Positions 49,532 through 58,972 are shown, counted from the first letter of the stretch. The stretch: 64,000 bases of DNA from Gemmatimonadaceae bacterium (GCA_035606695.1 DATNEW010000044.1:51837-115836), one strand, 5' to 3'. A program made the numbers and translations. The notes: a model not told the origin generated them from the letters alone.

Positions 49532-52500
49532 ATGAAGCCCTCGGTCGACATCCTGATTCAGCAGGCGCAACTCGCGGATCGCGAGGGCCGCCGCGACGAC
49601 GCGCGCTCGATGTACGAGCGGGCGCTGCACTCCCTGCGCCGCGCGGAGGACGGCAAGCTTGCGTCTTCGCTGCTGCGTTGGATCGCGCACTCGCACGTCG
49701 CCGACGCCGACATGGAGGCGGCGCTCGACTGCCTCGAGGCCGCGATCGCCGTGGCCGAGCTGGTCGGCGATCCCGGCGCGCTGGGCTACGCCATCAACAT
49801 CAAAGCGATCGTTCACCAGCAGGACGGCGACTACGAGCGCGCCGAAGCGCTGTACATCGATGCGCGCTCGCACGCGATCGACGCCGGAGAAACGCGCCTC
49901 GCGGCGATGACCGCGCTCAACCTCGGCGTGATCTCCATGGTGCGCGGCGATCACGACAAGACGCTGCGCTATTATCGAACGAGCCTCGCGGAGTTCCGCA
50001 CGCTCGGCGCGCCGAAGGAGATCCTCAAGGCCCTGAACAACATGGGCATGTTGTGCACGGATCTCGAGCGGTGGGATGATGCGTCGCGCGCCTTCGAGGA
50101 AGCGGCGCAGATCGCCGACGCCATCGGCGACATTCCGGCGCGCATCCTCATCGAAGTGAATCGCGCGGAGCTGGATATCGCGCGCGGCGATTTCCAGGCG
50201 GCGCGTTCTACCTGCGAGCTCGCCCGCACACTCACGAAGCAGACGAGCGATCCGGTCGGTCGCGGCGAGATCGAGAAGCACCTGGGCACCGTCGCGCGCG
50301 AGCTCGGCGAGCTCGCCGTGTCCGAAGAGCATCTCAAGCGCGCGCAGGAGATCGCCGTCGAACGCCGCGATCTGCTGCTGTCGGCGGAAACAGCGCGCGA
50401 GCATGCGGAGCTCTGTCGCAAGCAGGGGCGGCATCGCGACGCGCTGATGCACCTCAATCGCGGCCACCGCATCTTCAGCCAGTTGAGCGCCAAGCGCGAC
50501 CTGGCCGACATCGATCGCCGCAACGGCCGTCTGGAGAAGCACTTCCTGGACGTGGTGCGCAACTGGTCGGCGTCGATCGAATCCAAGGACCACTACACGC
50601 AGGGTCACTGCGAGCGCGTGGCCGATCTGGCGTGCGCGCTGGCGTTGCGTGCCGGCCTGGCGCCGCGCGAGCTGTTCTGGTTCCGCATCGGCGCCACGGT
50701 CCACGACGTCGGCAAGCTGATCATCCCATCAGAAGTCTTGAACAAACCGGGCAAGCTCTCGCCGGACGAATGGGAGCTGGTCAAGCGGCACCCCGTCGCC
50801 GGCGTCGAAATGCTCGCCGACATGGACTTTCCGGGCGACGTCATTCCGATGGTGCGGTCGCATCACGAGCGGTGGGATGGCATGGGGTATCCCGACCAGC
50901 TCGCGGGCGATGCGATTCCGCGCGCCGCGCGCATGCTGTGCATCGCGGACGTCTACGACGCGCTGACCTCGAAGCGATCGTACAAGGGCGCGCTGTCGCA
51001 CGACTCGGCGATGGACATCATGCGCTCCGACGTCGGCAAGCAGTTCGATCCCGAGCTGTTCACGCAATTCGAAGATCTCATGAAGACGCGCGCGCCTTCC
51101 ATGCGCCAGCGCGCGGTCGTCGAATCGCAGCCGTCCGATCGCGCGGACGTCAAGGAATTCGCGGTCTCCGGTCCGAGCGACGACCTTACCGGTCTCCTCA
51201 CCCGCCGGCCGTTCGTCGACATCGCGAACAAGGTGCTCGCCGAGCGCGGGCCGTTCGCCACGGTGTCGCTGATCGTCATCGACGTCGACGAATTCAAGCA
51301 TGTGAATGACTCGCATGGCCACTTGATGGGCGATGCGGTGCTCAAAGTCGTCGCCGGTACGTTGCGCGAGCTCGCCGCGTCGACGGGTGTCATCGGCCGC
51401 TACGCCGGTGACGAATTCGTCATTCTGCTGCCTCACACGTCGGTTGTCGAAGCGGCGGAGATCGCCGAACGCATCCGCTGCACGGTGCGCCGCAACGCGG
51501 TGCCGTTGCGCGAGCGGTCGGGGTCGATCTCCGTATCGCTCTCGATCGGCGTCGCGGGCGCGCGGGCGGACCATCACGAGTTCGACGGGCTGTTCGAGGC
51601 CGCCGACCGCGCGTTGTACGAAGCGAAGCGCCGCGGCCGCGACACGGTCGTCACCTCCGACGAGAGTGAAGAGTCGGCGAAGGAACCCAAGGTCAACCTC
51701 AAGCAGTTCGTCGGGCGTGAAGAGGAGCTGGACCGGCTCATTCGCATGCTCGACACCTGTCTGGAGCACGGACCGCAGCTCGTCTCGGTGGTCGGCGAAG
51801 CGGGCGTCGGAAAATCGACGCTCATCAAGCGCCTGTCGGCCGAGGTGCGCATGCGGGCGGGATCGCTCGTGTCGGGCCGCTGCAGCGAAGCAGACGCGAA
51901 GCCACCGTACGCGCCGTGGGCCGAAGTCATTTCCGCGGTTCACCAACTTGGCGCGGTCGGCGAAACGGACTGGCGCGAGCTGCCGCGACTTGTTCCCGCG
52001 CTCGGCGGCACCGCGTCGCAACCATCAGGCAACAAGTACACGCTGTTCGACGAAATTGTCGCGTATCTGCGCCTTGCGGCGACGGCGCGTCCGTTCGTCA
52101 TCCTGCTCGACGACATGCAGTGGTCGGACTCGGCGACGTGGGACGTCCTCGAGCACGTGATGTCGCAGCTCCAGCACGAGCGCATGCTGGTCTGCCTGAC
52201 GATGCGCACCGAGGACATTCGCGGCGATGCGCTGTCGCGCCGCAATCGCCTGCTGCGCGACGAGCGCTTCCACGAAATTCCGTTGCCGCGCCTGACGGAG
52301 CTCGAGCTTCAGCAGTGGCTGTCGGGCGTGTTCGGCGGCGAAGCGAGCGGCGACCTCCTCAACTATCTGCGCCGCAACTCGGAAGGGAATCCGCTGCTCG
52401 CGACGCAGCTCGTGCGCATGCTGCTCGACGACGGATCGGTGCGCTACGATCACGGCCGTTGGAGCATTCGTGCCGAGCGCAGTGAGCTGCCGCAGGCGCT

Positions 52501-54235
52501 CACGGGGCTCATGGATCGGCGCCTCGAGCGCCTCTCGCCGGGAACGCGCGGCATCCTCAATACGGCGGCGGTCATCGGTCGCGTCTTCGACGTCGATCTC
52601 GCGATGGCCGCCGGCGCCGGCGACGAAGACGCCGTGCTCGACGCGCTCGACGAGGGTATCGAACACGCGGTCGTCGAGCCGTGGCAGGAAGCGTCCGGCA
52701 GCCACTTCTCGTTCACGCACGCGCTGCTCGTCGACGCCGTGCGGCGGACGATCAATCCGCGGCGTCTTGCACGCATTCACGAGCGCGTCGCCGAAGCGAT
52801 GGAGCTGCGTTCGCCCGACAACGTGGCCGAGATCGCGATGCACTACGACCGGGCCGGCAACGCGAAGAAGGCGTACGCGCACGCGATGGCCGCCGGCAGT
52901 GGATCGCTGTCGATGTACGCGAATGCGGAGGCGCGCCGGTTCTTCGAGATCGCCGAACGCACCGCGAGTGATCCGGAGCAACGCGCTCGCGCACTGCATC
53001 GCCTGGCCGAAGTCGCCGAAACGGAAGGCCGGTATACGCTGACCGAAGAGTTCTGCGATCGCGCGATCGCCGGTCTCGCCGACCGGCCGGACGATCACTT
53101 CACGCTCGGCCTCCGCCGCATGCGCGAGCGAACGCGTGGTCTTCAGGGGCAGCCGGCCGACGAGACGATCGTCGCGTGCCGCGACTTGCTGGGAACCGCG
53201 CGGCAGCTCGGCGACCGTTCGGAAGAGGCCGCGCTGCTCAACATGATCTCGCAGTACCAGGGTCGTCTTGGCCAGTCGCGCGAGGCGGAAGAAGTCGCGC
53301 GTGAAGCCGTGACGGCCGCCGAGCAGGCGGACGACGGGCGGCTCCTCGCCGAAGCGCTGCAGCGTCTGGGCACGTCGATGGTCGACCGCCGCACGCGCGA
53401 AGCCGCCGAATTCTACCAGCGCGCGCTGTCGCTGTTCAAATCGGCCGGCGACCGGCGCGGTGAAGCAAGTTGTAATATCAATATTGGAATCATCCATCAA
53501 CGCGCCGGCGAAGTGGGCGCGGCGGAAGCAGCGTACGATCGGGCGCTCGAAGCCGCGATCAACGCGCACGATACCGACAAGGCCGGCTTGGCCTCGCTCA
53601 ACCTCGGCGTGCTGTATCTGCGCCGCGGCCAACGCGAGCTCGCCAGCGAGCGCCTGGACGAAGCGCTGGCGCGCTTTACCGAATCGTCGAACGAATCACT
53701 GCGACTGGCGACGCTCTACAACATGGCCCACCTGGCCCGCGAGAGCGAAGACTGGCGCACGGCGTCGGCGATCTACGATCAGGTCATGGCGGTGGCGGAA
53801 CGCATCGGCCAGCCGGATGTGCAGCTCGGTGCGCGTGCGGGACAAGCGCTCGCCGCACTGTCGGTTGGCTCGCGCTCGGTCGCCGAAGACGCGATGAAGT
53901 GGATTCGCGCGAACGTCGAGCCGCGGCCCGACTGGTGGTTCCAGGGCCGCGACATGGTCGACGCGCTGCGCATTCGCCTGGCCGCGGAGCGCGGTGACGA
54001 CGCGCACGCCATGCGTCTCTTGCACGAAGCCGTGGCGATCGCGGGCAAGCACGATCCGTACGTTGCCGCGTATCTCGTGGCCGAGTGCGGTCCGTCACTG
54101 CGCCGATCGAGCGAAGCGCTGACCGTACTCATCGATCAAATCAGTCCCGAAGTCGACGCACTTGGTTTCGCGGGCGTCGCACAACGTCTTGCGATGTTGC
54201 GCGCGATGTCCGTCGGCGCGTCGGCCGCCGCGTAA
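49532..54235 (+). CDS. Giant TPR / HD-GYP / GGDEF / STAND-like ATPase / TPR signalling protein
   Basis: 1567 residues from ATG 49532 (the longer frame from GTG 49460 crosses a hairpin). Order: TPR repeats (~1-340); HD-GYP phosphodiesterase (~345-510) with HD at 391-392 in VHDVGKLIIPSEVLNKPGKL and HHERWDGMGYPD from 444; GGDEF domain (~540-690) with FKHVNDSHGHLMGD and the signature RYAGDEFVILLP (AGDEF 625-629); AAA_16/STAND-like NTPase (~695-1000) with Walker A GEAGVGKST (755-763) and Walker B VILLDDMQW (D860-D861); then TPR repeats to the end (~1080-1560). HD-GYP degrades and GGDEF makes cyclic di-GMP; the ATPase half resembles MalT/LuxR-class sensors but has no DNA-binding domain. No membrane segments. 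The next gene encodes an AAA regulator, a likely partner. Confidence 0.88.
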   Translation: MKPSVDILIQQAQLADREGRRDDARSMYERALHSLRRAEDGKLASSLLRWIAHSHVADADMEAALDCLEAAIAVAELVGDPGALGYAINIKAIVHQQDGDYERAEALYIDARSHAIDAGETRLAAMTALNLGVISMVRGDHDKTLRYYRTSLAEFRTLGAPKEILKALNNMGMLCTDLERWDDASRAFEEAAQIADAIGDIPARILIEVNRAELDIARGDFQAARSTCELARTLTKQTSDPVGRGEIEKHLGTVARELGELAVSEEHLKRAQEIAVERRDLLLSAETAREHAELCRKQGRHRDALMHLNRGHRIFSQLSAKRDLADIDRRNGRLEKHFLDVVRNWSASIESKDHYTQGHCERVADLACALALRAGLAPRELFWFRIGATVHDVGKLIIPSEVLNKPGKLSPDEWELVKRHPVAGVEMLADMDFPGDVIPMVRSHHERWDGMGYPDQLAGDAIPRAARMLCIADVYDALTSKRSYKGALSHDSAMDIMRSDVGKQFDPELFTQFEDLMKTRAPSMRQRAVVESQPSDRADVKEFAVSGPSDDLTGLLTRRPFVDIANKVLAERGPFATVSLIVIDVDEFKHVNDSHGHLMGDAVLKVVAGTLRELAASTGVIGRYAGDEFVILLPHTSVVEAAEIAERIRCTVRRNAVPLRERSGSISVSLSIGVAGARADHHEFDGLFEAADRALYEAKRRGRDTVVTSDESEESAKEPKVNLKQFVGREEELDRLIRMLDTCLEHGPQLVSVVGEAGVGKSTLIKRLSAEVRMRAGSLVSGRCSEADAKPPYAPWAEVISAVHQLGAVGETDWRELPRLVPALGGTASQPSGNKYTLFDEIVAYLRLAATARPFVILLDDMQWSDSATWDVLEHVMSQLQHERMLVCLTMRTEDIRGDALSRRNRLLRDERFHEIPLPRLTELELQQWLSGVFGGEASGDLLNYLRRNSEGNPLLATQLVRMLLDDGSVRYDHGRWSIRAERSELPQALTGLMDRRLERLSPGTRGILNTAAVIGRVFDVDLAMAAGAGDEDAVLDALDEGIEHAVVEPWQEASGSHFSFTHALLVDAVRRTINPRRLARIHERVAEAMELRSPDNVAEIAMHYDRAGNAKKAYAHAMAAGSGSLSMYANAEARRFFEIAERTASDPEQRARALHRLAEVAETEGRYTLTEEFCDRAIAGLADRPDDHFTLGLRRMRERTRGLQGQPADETIVACRDLLGTARQLGDRSEEAALLNMISQYQGRLGQSREAEEVAREAVTAAEQADDGRLLAEALQRLGTSMVDRRTREAAEFYQRALSLFKSAGDRRGEASCNINIGIIHQRAGEVGAAEAAYDRALEAAINAHDTDKAGLASLNLGVLYLRRGQRELASERLDEALARFTESSNESLRLATLYNMAHLARESEDWRTASAIYDQVMAVAERIGQPDVQLGARAGQALAALSVGSRSVAEDAMKWIRANVEPRPDWWFQGRDMVDALRIRLAAERGDDAHAMRLLHEAVAIAGKHDPYVAAYLVAECGPSLRRSSEALTVLIDQISPEVDALGFAGVAQRLAMLRAMSVGASAAA

Positions 54236-54351
54236 GTAGCACGTTCGGCTGAGGAACTGGCTGTCACGTGCCGATACTCAGACGCAGCAAAGTTTTCTTC
54301 ACCGCATTCGGACGGAACGCGGCACCGCGTTTCAGTCATGGGAGCTAACCA

Positions 54352-55380
54352 ATGACCGCACCTTCCGCACAGCGCCAGCCTGCTGGCCGCGAGGAAAGTG
54401 GGCTCGAGTTCTCGGCGATCGTCGCCGAGAGCGCGGGGATGCGTCATGCGCTCCACATGGCGAAGCGCGTTGCGACCACGCCCTTGCGCGCCATCCTCCT
54501 CAATGGTGAGGCGGGCACCGGCAAAGAGCTCGTTGCGCGCTGCATTCACAACGCGGGTCTGAACGCCAACGCGCCGTTCGTGTCGATCAACTGCGCGTCC
54601 ATTCCGGCGCCGCTGCTCGATGTGGAACTGTTCGGGACGCCGCTCACGCGGCACGAGACGAACCGCAAGCTCGGCGTGCTCGAGTTGACGGGGCGCGGCA
54701 CCGTGTTCCTCGACGAAGTCGGCGAAATGCCGCTCGGGCTGCAGGATCGCTTGCTGCGCACGCTCGAGGAATACAGCATCTCGCGCTTCGGTCTGGGCGG
54801 CACGGAAGGCACGGTGCACTGCCGCGTCATCGCGGCGAGCAAGACGCGCCTGGAAGAGCGCGTCGGCGCCGGCTCGTTCCGCGAAGAACTGCTCGCGCGA
54901 TTGGCGGTGCTCCGCATCGAGCTGCCGCCGCTGCGCGAGCGCGATGACGACGTCCGCGTGATCGCCGATCACATGCTCGCCGAAGCGTCGCGCCTGCAGG
55001 GCGTGCCGCGGCGTCAGTTGGGCCTCGACGCCATCGCCGTGCTCCGCGCACATCGCTGGCCCGGCAATGTGCGCGAGCTCAAGCACGTCATCGAACGCGC
55101 CATGGTCGTTTGCGAGGGCCCGCTCATCGGCGCCGAGCATCTGGTCATCAACCAGCGTCGTGCGGGCGCCGGCGCGGTGCGCGGTGCGACGACGTTCGGC
55201 GAGATTCGTATTCCCGCCGACGGCAAGCGCCTACGCGACATCGAGCGCGAAGCGTTGGAGCTCACGCTGCAGCTGACGGACTACAACCAGAGCGCGGCCG
55301 CGCGAATTCTCTGCATCTCGCGCCCGACCTTGGCGAGAAAGCTGCGGGCGTACGGGCTGAAGGCCGATCGGGTGGAGTAG
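54352..55380 (+). CDS. NtrC-like AAA+ regulator lacking the GAFTGA loop
   Basis: 342 residues. No receiver; a short N-terminal tail leads into a sigma54-activator type AAA+ domain: Walker [39 protein letters not shown], Walker B GTVFLDEVGEMPLGLQDRLL, sensor SRFREELLARL-like GSFREELLARLAVLRIELPP, WPGNVRELKHVIERA, and a Fis-type HTH (YNQSAAARILCISRPTLARK). Where true activators have ELFGHxxGAFTGA it reads ELFGTPLTRHETNRKLGVLE, so contact with sigma54 is probably lost. It follows the giant cyclic-di-GMP protein at 117 bases. A DNA-binding repressor or sigma70-type regulator is possible. Confidence 0.85.
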   Translation: MTAPSAQRQPAGREESGLEFSAIVAESAGMRHALHMAKRVATTPLRAILLNGEAGTGKELVARCIHNAGLNANAPFVSINCASIPAPLLDVELFGTPLTRHETNRKLGVLELTGRGTVFLDEVGEMPLGLQDRLLRTLEEYSISRFGLGGTEGTVHCRVIAASKTRLEERVGAGSFREELLARLAVLRIELPPLRERDDDVRVIADHMLAEASRLQGVPRRQLGLDAIAVLRAHRWPGNVRELKHVIERAMVVCEGPLIGAEHLVINQRRAGAGAVRGATTFGEIRIPADGKRLRDIEREALELTLQLTDYNQSAAARILCISRPTLARKLRAYGLKADRVE

Positions 55381-55385
55381 CCCGC

Positions 55386-55489
55386 TGTCATCCTGAGCAA
55401 AGCGAGGGATCTAACATCCAGGTACAGAGCTCAGCCCTCATACCAGGACGCTAGATCCCTCGGTCGCTCCGCTCCGTCGGGATGACAGG
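55386..55489. repeat. Palindromic repeat, family B, copy 5
   Basis: CTGTCATCCTGAGCAAAGCG with AGGGATCT, and AGATCCCTCGGTCGCTCCGC with GGGATGACAG. It fills the convergent gap between the AAA regulator and aguA and may act as a two-way stop. Confidence 0.8.
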
Positions 55490-55490
55490 C

Positions 55491-56537
55491 TTATCCCGCC
55501 GGCTGCTGCTGCGTCAAGCAGTGCAGCGTGCCAAATCCCCACACGAGATCCACCGCGTGAATTCCGATCACGTGACGGTCCGGAAATAACTCGGACAGAA
55601 TGTTCAGCGCCACGCGATCGTTGCGATCGTTGAACGTCGGCACGATCACGACACCGTTCGCGATGTAGAAGTTCGCATAACTCGCCGGCAACCGCTCCCC
55701 GTTCATCATGACTGGCCGCGGATACGGGAGCTTTACGACGCGCAACGTACCGCGATCGCCGCCCGACAACTGCAGCCGATCCCAGTTGTCGATCGAGCGG
55801 CGATGATTCTCGTCATCCGCCGGATCCTGTTCGTACGCAAGAACGACGACGCCCGGCGCAGTGAACCGCGCGATGTCGTCAACGTGGCCGTGCGTGTCGT
55901 CGCCGACGCAGCCTTCGCCGAGCCAAATTGTCTGGCGAATGCCGAGTGCGTCGCGAAAGACTTCTTCATATCCTTCGCGCGACAATCCGGGATTGCGCAC
56001 CTGCACGTCGGACAGCAGCCACTCTTCCGTCACGAGCAGAATGCCTTCGCCGTTCGTCTCGATGCCGCCGCCCTCGAGCACGACACGCTCGCCGTTGTCG
56101 GGACGCGTGGGCTGAACGAGCGGAAGTCCCGTGATGCCGGCGAACGCGGCGCCGACGCGTTCGTCGCGCTGGTAGTTCGGATACTTCGCCCAGGCATTGA
56201 ACGCCCAGTTCACGAGCGACACCTGGCCGTCGTCGCCGATCACGCCTGTTGGTCCCGAGTCGCGGAGCCACACACGATCGTTCGGGACGACGTGCAGCCG
56301 GTAGTTGTCGCGAACGCCGTGCGCCTCGAGCGTCGTCCGCGCGTTCTCGCGCACGCTCTCGTCGTGACACAGAACCTCGACGCGCTCATACTCGGCGAGC
56401 ACCCGCGCGATCTCGGCGTACACCCACGGAATGGGCCCAAGCTTTCCGGGCCAATCAGGCTCGTGGTGCGGCCACGCAATCCACGTCGCGGCGTGGGGCT
56501 CCCACTCGGCGGGGAAGCGGGTCAACGGCTGAACCAA
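55491..56537 (-). CDS. aguA: Agmatine deiminase
   Basis: 348 residues. Hydrolyses agmatine to N-carbamoylputrescine in polyamine synthesis. PAD-porphyromonas-type deiminase: FPAEWEPHAATWIAWPHHEP, VPNDRVWLRDSGPTGVI, NWAFNAWAKYPNYQRDE, LEGGGIETNGEGILL, GHVDDIARFTAPGVVVLA with catalytic Glu/His/Asp, and the nucleophile Cys in GFGTLHCLTQQQ. The start is uncertain: TTG at 56537 or TTG at 56525, directly beside a palindrome; no ATG fits. It is followed on the same strand (upstream) by aguB. Confidence 0.93.
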   Translation of the reverse strand: MVQPLTRFPAEWEPHAATWIAWPHHEPDWPGKLGPIPWVYAEIARVLAEYERVEVLCHDESVRENARTTLEAHGVRDNYRLHVVPNDRVWLRDSGPTGVIGDDGQVSLVNWAFNAWAKYPNYQRDERVGAAFAGITGLPLVQPTRPDNGERVVLEGGGIETNGEGILLVTEEWLLSDVQVRNPGLSREGYEEVFRDALGIRQTIWLGEGCVGDDTHGHVDDIARFTAPGVVVLAYEQDPADDENHRRSIDNWDRLQLSGGDRGTLRVVKLPYPRPVMMNGERLPASYANFYIANGVVIVPTFNDRNDRVALNILSELFPDRHVIGIHAVDLVWGFGTLHCLTQQQPAG

Positions 56538-56640
56538 GGGCGAATGGAAAGAGCGAGTGGAAAGCGCGACGCGCGGCTTCCACTCGCCGCTTCCATTCGC
56601 CCGTTCCGATCGCCGTCGCCATTCGCCGTTTCCATTCGCT
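56537..56640. repeat. Palindrome with repeated GCGAATGGAA / TTCCATTCGC units
   Basis: GGGCGAATGGAA, GAGCGAGTGGAA, centre CGCGACGCGCG, TTCCACTCGCC, TTCCATTCGCCC: a mirror-like palindrome about 65 bases long with two further TTCCATTCGC-type units to 56640. It lies in the 116-base gap between aguB and aguA, on top of the aguA leader. Confidence 0.75.
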
Positions 56641-56653
56641 CTTCTCCCAGGTT

Positions 56654-57592
56654 CTACGCGCCGAGATAGCGACTGAGAATCGGCGCGTAGGCGTCAATGC
56701 GGCGATCGCGCAGGAACGGCCAGTTGCGCCGTGTGTCCTCGATCAGCCGCGGATCGCACATGGCAATGAGTATTTCGGTATTCGTGTTCGGCGCGTCGGC
56801 CAGCAGACGACCGAACGGATCGGCGATGAACGAATGCCCGAAGAACTCGATGCCCCTGGTGCCCGGCTCGTCTTCGTGCCCGACGCGATTCGGCGACGCC
56901 ACGAACACGCCGTTCGCGATGGCGTGCGCGCGCTGCATCGTCCGCCACGCCTCCACCTGGGCCTGGCCGAATTCCGCCTTCTCGGCGGGATGCCAACCGA
57001 TCGCCGTGGGATAGAAGAGGATGTCGGCGCCCAGGAGCGACGTGATGCGCGCCGCCTCCGGATACCACTGATCCCAGCAGATCAGCACGCCGATATTAGC
57101 AAACTTTGTTTTCCAAACTCGAAAGCCACTCGCCTGTTTCGCCACGTTGCCGATCGCGTCGATGCGGTCATCCGTCGTCGCGTCCCCAGGCACGAAATAG
57201 TACTTCTCGTTGAAGAGCGGATCGTCGGGGATGTGCATCTTGCGATAGACCCCGAGCAGCGAGCCGTCGGCGTCGATGATCGCCGCCGAGTTCCGATACA
57301 CGCCGCGCGCCTGCTTCTCGAAGATCGGCACGATGAGCACGATGCCCAGCTCCTTCGCCAACGACTGCATCCTGTCCGTCGTCGGGCCCGGAATCGACTC
57401 CGCCAGATCGAAGCGCTCGCACTGCTGCGACTTGCAGAAGTACGGCGCGTTGAACAGCTCCTTCAGGCAGACGATCTGCGCGCCGCGCGACGCGGCCTCG
57501 CGCACGCGCTCGACCGTCGCCGCCACAGTGGCGGCGGTGTCGTCGCTTGCCGAATCCTGAATGATGCCGACGGTGAAAGGCGCGTGAGTCAT
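56654..57592 (-). CDS. aguB: N-carbamoylputrescine amidase
   Basis: 312 residues. Carbon-nitrogen hydrolase that turns N-carbamoylputrescine into putrescine. Glu-Lys-Cys triad: Glu in IVCLKELFNAPYFCK, Lys in GVYRKMHIPDDPLFNEKYYF, Cys in NIGVLICWDQWYPEAARI. HPAEKAEFGQAQVEAWRTMQ and FFGHSFIADPFGRLL are typical of AguB. With aguA it forms the agmatine-to-putrescine route; both are on the minus strand with aguB upstream. Confidence 0.93.
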   Translation of the reverse strand: MTHAPFTVGIIQDSASDDTAATVAATVERVREAASRGAQIVCLKELFNAPYFCKSQQCERFDLAESIPGPTTDRMQSLAKELGIVLIVPIFEKQARGVYRNSAAIIDADGSLLGVYRKMHIPDDPLFNEKYYFVPGDATTDDRIDAIGNVAKQASGFRVWKTKFANIGVLICWDQWYPEAARITSLLGADILFYPTAIGWHPAEKAEFGQAQVEAWRTMQRAHAIANGVFVASPNRVGHEDEPGTRGIEFFGHSFIADPFGRLLADAPNTNTEILIAMCDPRLIEDTRRNWPFLRDRRIDAYAPILSRYLGA

Positions 57593-57601
57593 GCGCGAAA
57601 G

Positions 57602-58972
57602 CTAATTGCGCAGTGCAATCACCACGTCGTTCACGTTGGTGCCGGTCTCTCGGCGTGCGATGACCGCGCCGGCGGCGCGCAACGCCGCATGCGATTCGTG
57701 CGCGGCAAGCGCTTGCGCCGGATCGCGGCCGGCGCCGGCGATCGCACGCCACGTCGTCCCGTCGACGACGGCGCCCGCGGCGTCGGTCGCACCGTCGCGT
57801 CCGTCAGTGCCGGCGGCAAGAATAGAAAGGTTCGCGGCGCGTTCGCCCGCGTCGGCCAGCACGCGTGCCGCGGCGAGCGCGAGCTCCTGACACCGTCCGC
57901 CTCCGCTCGTCGATGCACCGTTGCCGAGTGTGACGGTCGTCTCGCCGCCCCAGATCCAGCACGCCGGTCCACTCGATCGCGCGTCGCCGCCGAGCGCGTG
58001 ACGCGCGATCGATTCACCCGCGCGCGCGGCTTCCCCGGAGAGTCGCGACGGCATCACCTCGACGTCGAGGCCTCGCTCTTTCGCCGCCGCCGCCGCGCCG
58101 TCGACGGCCAGACGCGTACTGCCGATCACCCGCGCCGTGACGTGCGCGAACGCCGGATGCGACTTGGTTGGCGTTTCGGGAATCGTCCCACGCCCCACCG
58201 CGATGAGATAATCGCGATGCGTCTGCGGAATGCGATTGAACAGATTCGCGCGTTGCAGCACCGTCGTCACGTCCTTTACGGTCGCGGAATCCGGCGAGCA
58301 CGGACCAGATCCGATCACGCCGAGGTCGTCGTCGGCAACGTCGGACATCGCCAGGCAATGCGTCGCCGCCGGCGCGAGCGCCAGCGCCAGGCGTCCGCCG
58401 CCCCAGCGCGAGAATCGTTTGCGCACCATGTTCATCGACGCGATGTCGAGCCCCGAGCCGAGCAGCAGTTCGTAGAGCGTGACGAGATCCGCGTCGTTCA
58501 TGCCGCGCAGCGGTCCGCCGATGACACTCGACGCGCCGCCGGAGATCAGCACGATCGCGACGTCGTTTCCCCGCCGGCCGGGCGTCACTTCAGCGATCTT
58601 CGCCGCGGCCGCGAACGAGTGGCGGCTCGGTACCGGATGATCGCCGCGCAACGACACGAGCGTCGGATACGGCGAAGGCCGCACGTCGGGCGAGACGACG
58701 ACGCCGCCGACGATCGAATGCAGCGATTTGCGGAGCGAGCTCACCGCCGCGGCGGCCATCGGGTGCGCGGCCTTGCCGAAGGCGAAGATCCACACACGGC
58801 TCGCGCGGTCGATCTTCAGCGCGTCCATGGCGCGCGTCGTCGCGGGCCCGGGTGCCGCCGCGACGATCGCGCTATCATATAATTCTAATAACAGCTCCCG
58901 GCCGGTGAGCGCCGGCCGGGCGGCGACGTCGTCGCTAATGCGATGTCCCCCTCCCCCCGCCGTCGGCCGCAC
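57602..58972 (-). CDS. Glycerate 2-kinase (MOFRL/GckA type)
   Basis: ATP-dependent kinase of D-glycerate; cytoplasmic. Two-domain GckA architecture: N-terminal ELLLELYDSAIVAAAPGPAT, VWIFAFGKAAHPMAAAAV, GDHPVPSRHSFAAAAKIAEV, ISGGASSVIGGPLRGMNDAD, LSDVADDDLGVIGSGP-like MSDVADDDLGVIGSGPCSPD, then the MOFRL domain WIWGGETTVTLGNG and SILAAGTDGRDGATDAAGAV. The start is uncertain. No ATG precedes the conserved region; GTG 58972 is the best codon and would overlap the peroxiredoxin gene by 38 bases. aguB follows 9 bases later on the same strand. Confidence 0.85.
   Translation of the reverse strand: MRPTAGGGGHRISDDVAARPALTGRELLLELYDSAIVAAAPGPATTRAMDALKIDRASRVWIFAFGKAAHPMAAAAVSSLRKSLHSIVGGVVVSPDVRPSPYPTLVSLRGDHPVPSRHSFAAAAKIAEVTPGRRGNDVAIVLISGGASSVIGGPLRGMNDADLVTLYELLLGSGLDIASMNMVRKRFSRWGGGRLALALAPAATHCLAMSDVADDDLGVIGSGPCSPDSATVKDVTTVLQRANLFNRIPQTHRDYLIAVGRGTIPETPTKSHPAFAHVTARVIGSTRLAVDGAAAAAKERGLDVEVMPSRLSGEAARAGESIARHALGGDARSSGPACWIWGGETTVTLGNGASTSGGGRCQELALAAARVLADAGERAANLSILAAGTDGRDGATDAAGAVVDGTTWRAIAGAGRDPAQALAAHESHAALRAAGAVIARRETGTNVNDVVIALRN

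Noticed and set aside
56249..58882. 877-codon open frame on the plus strand
   Set aside because: It lies antisense to aguA, aguB and glycerate kinase, is very Arg-rich and has no recognisable motif; a GC-bias shadow.
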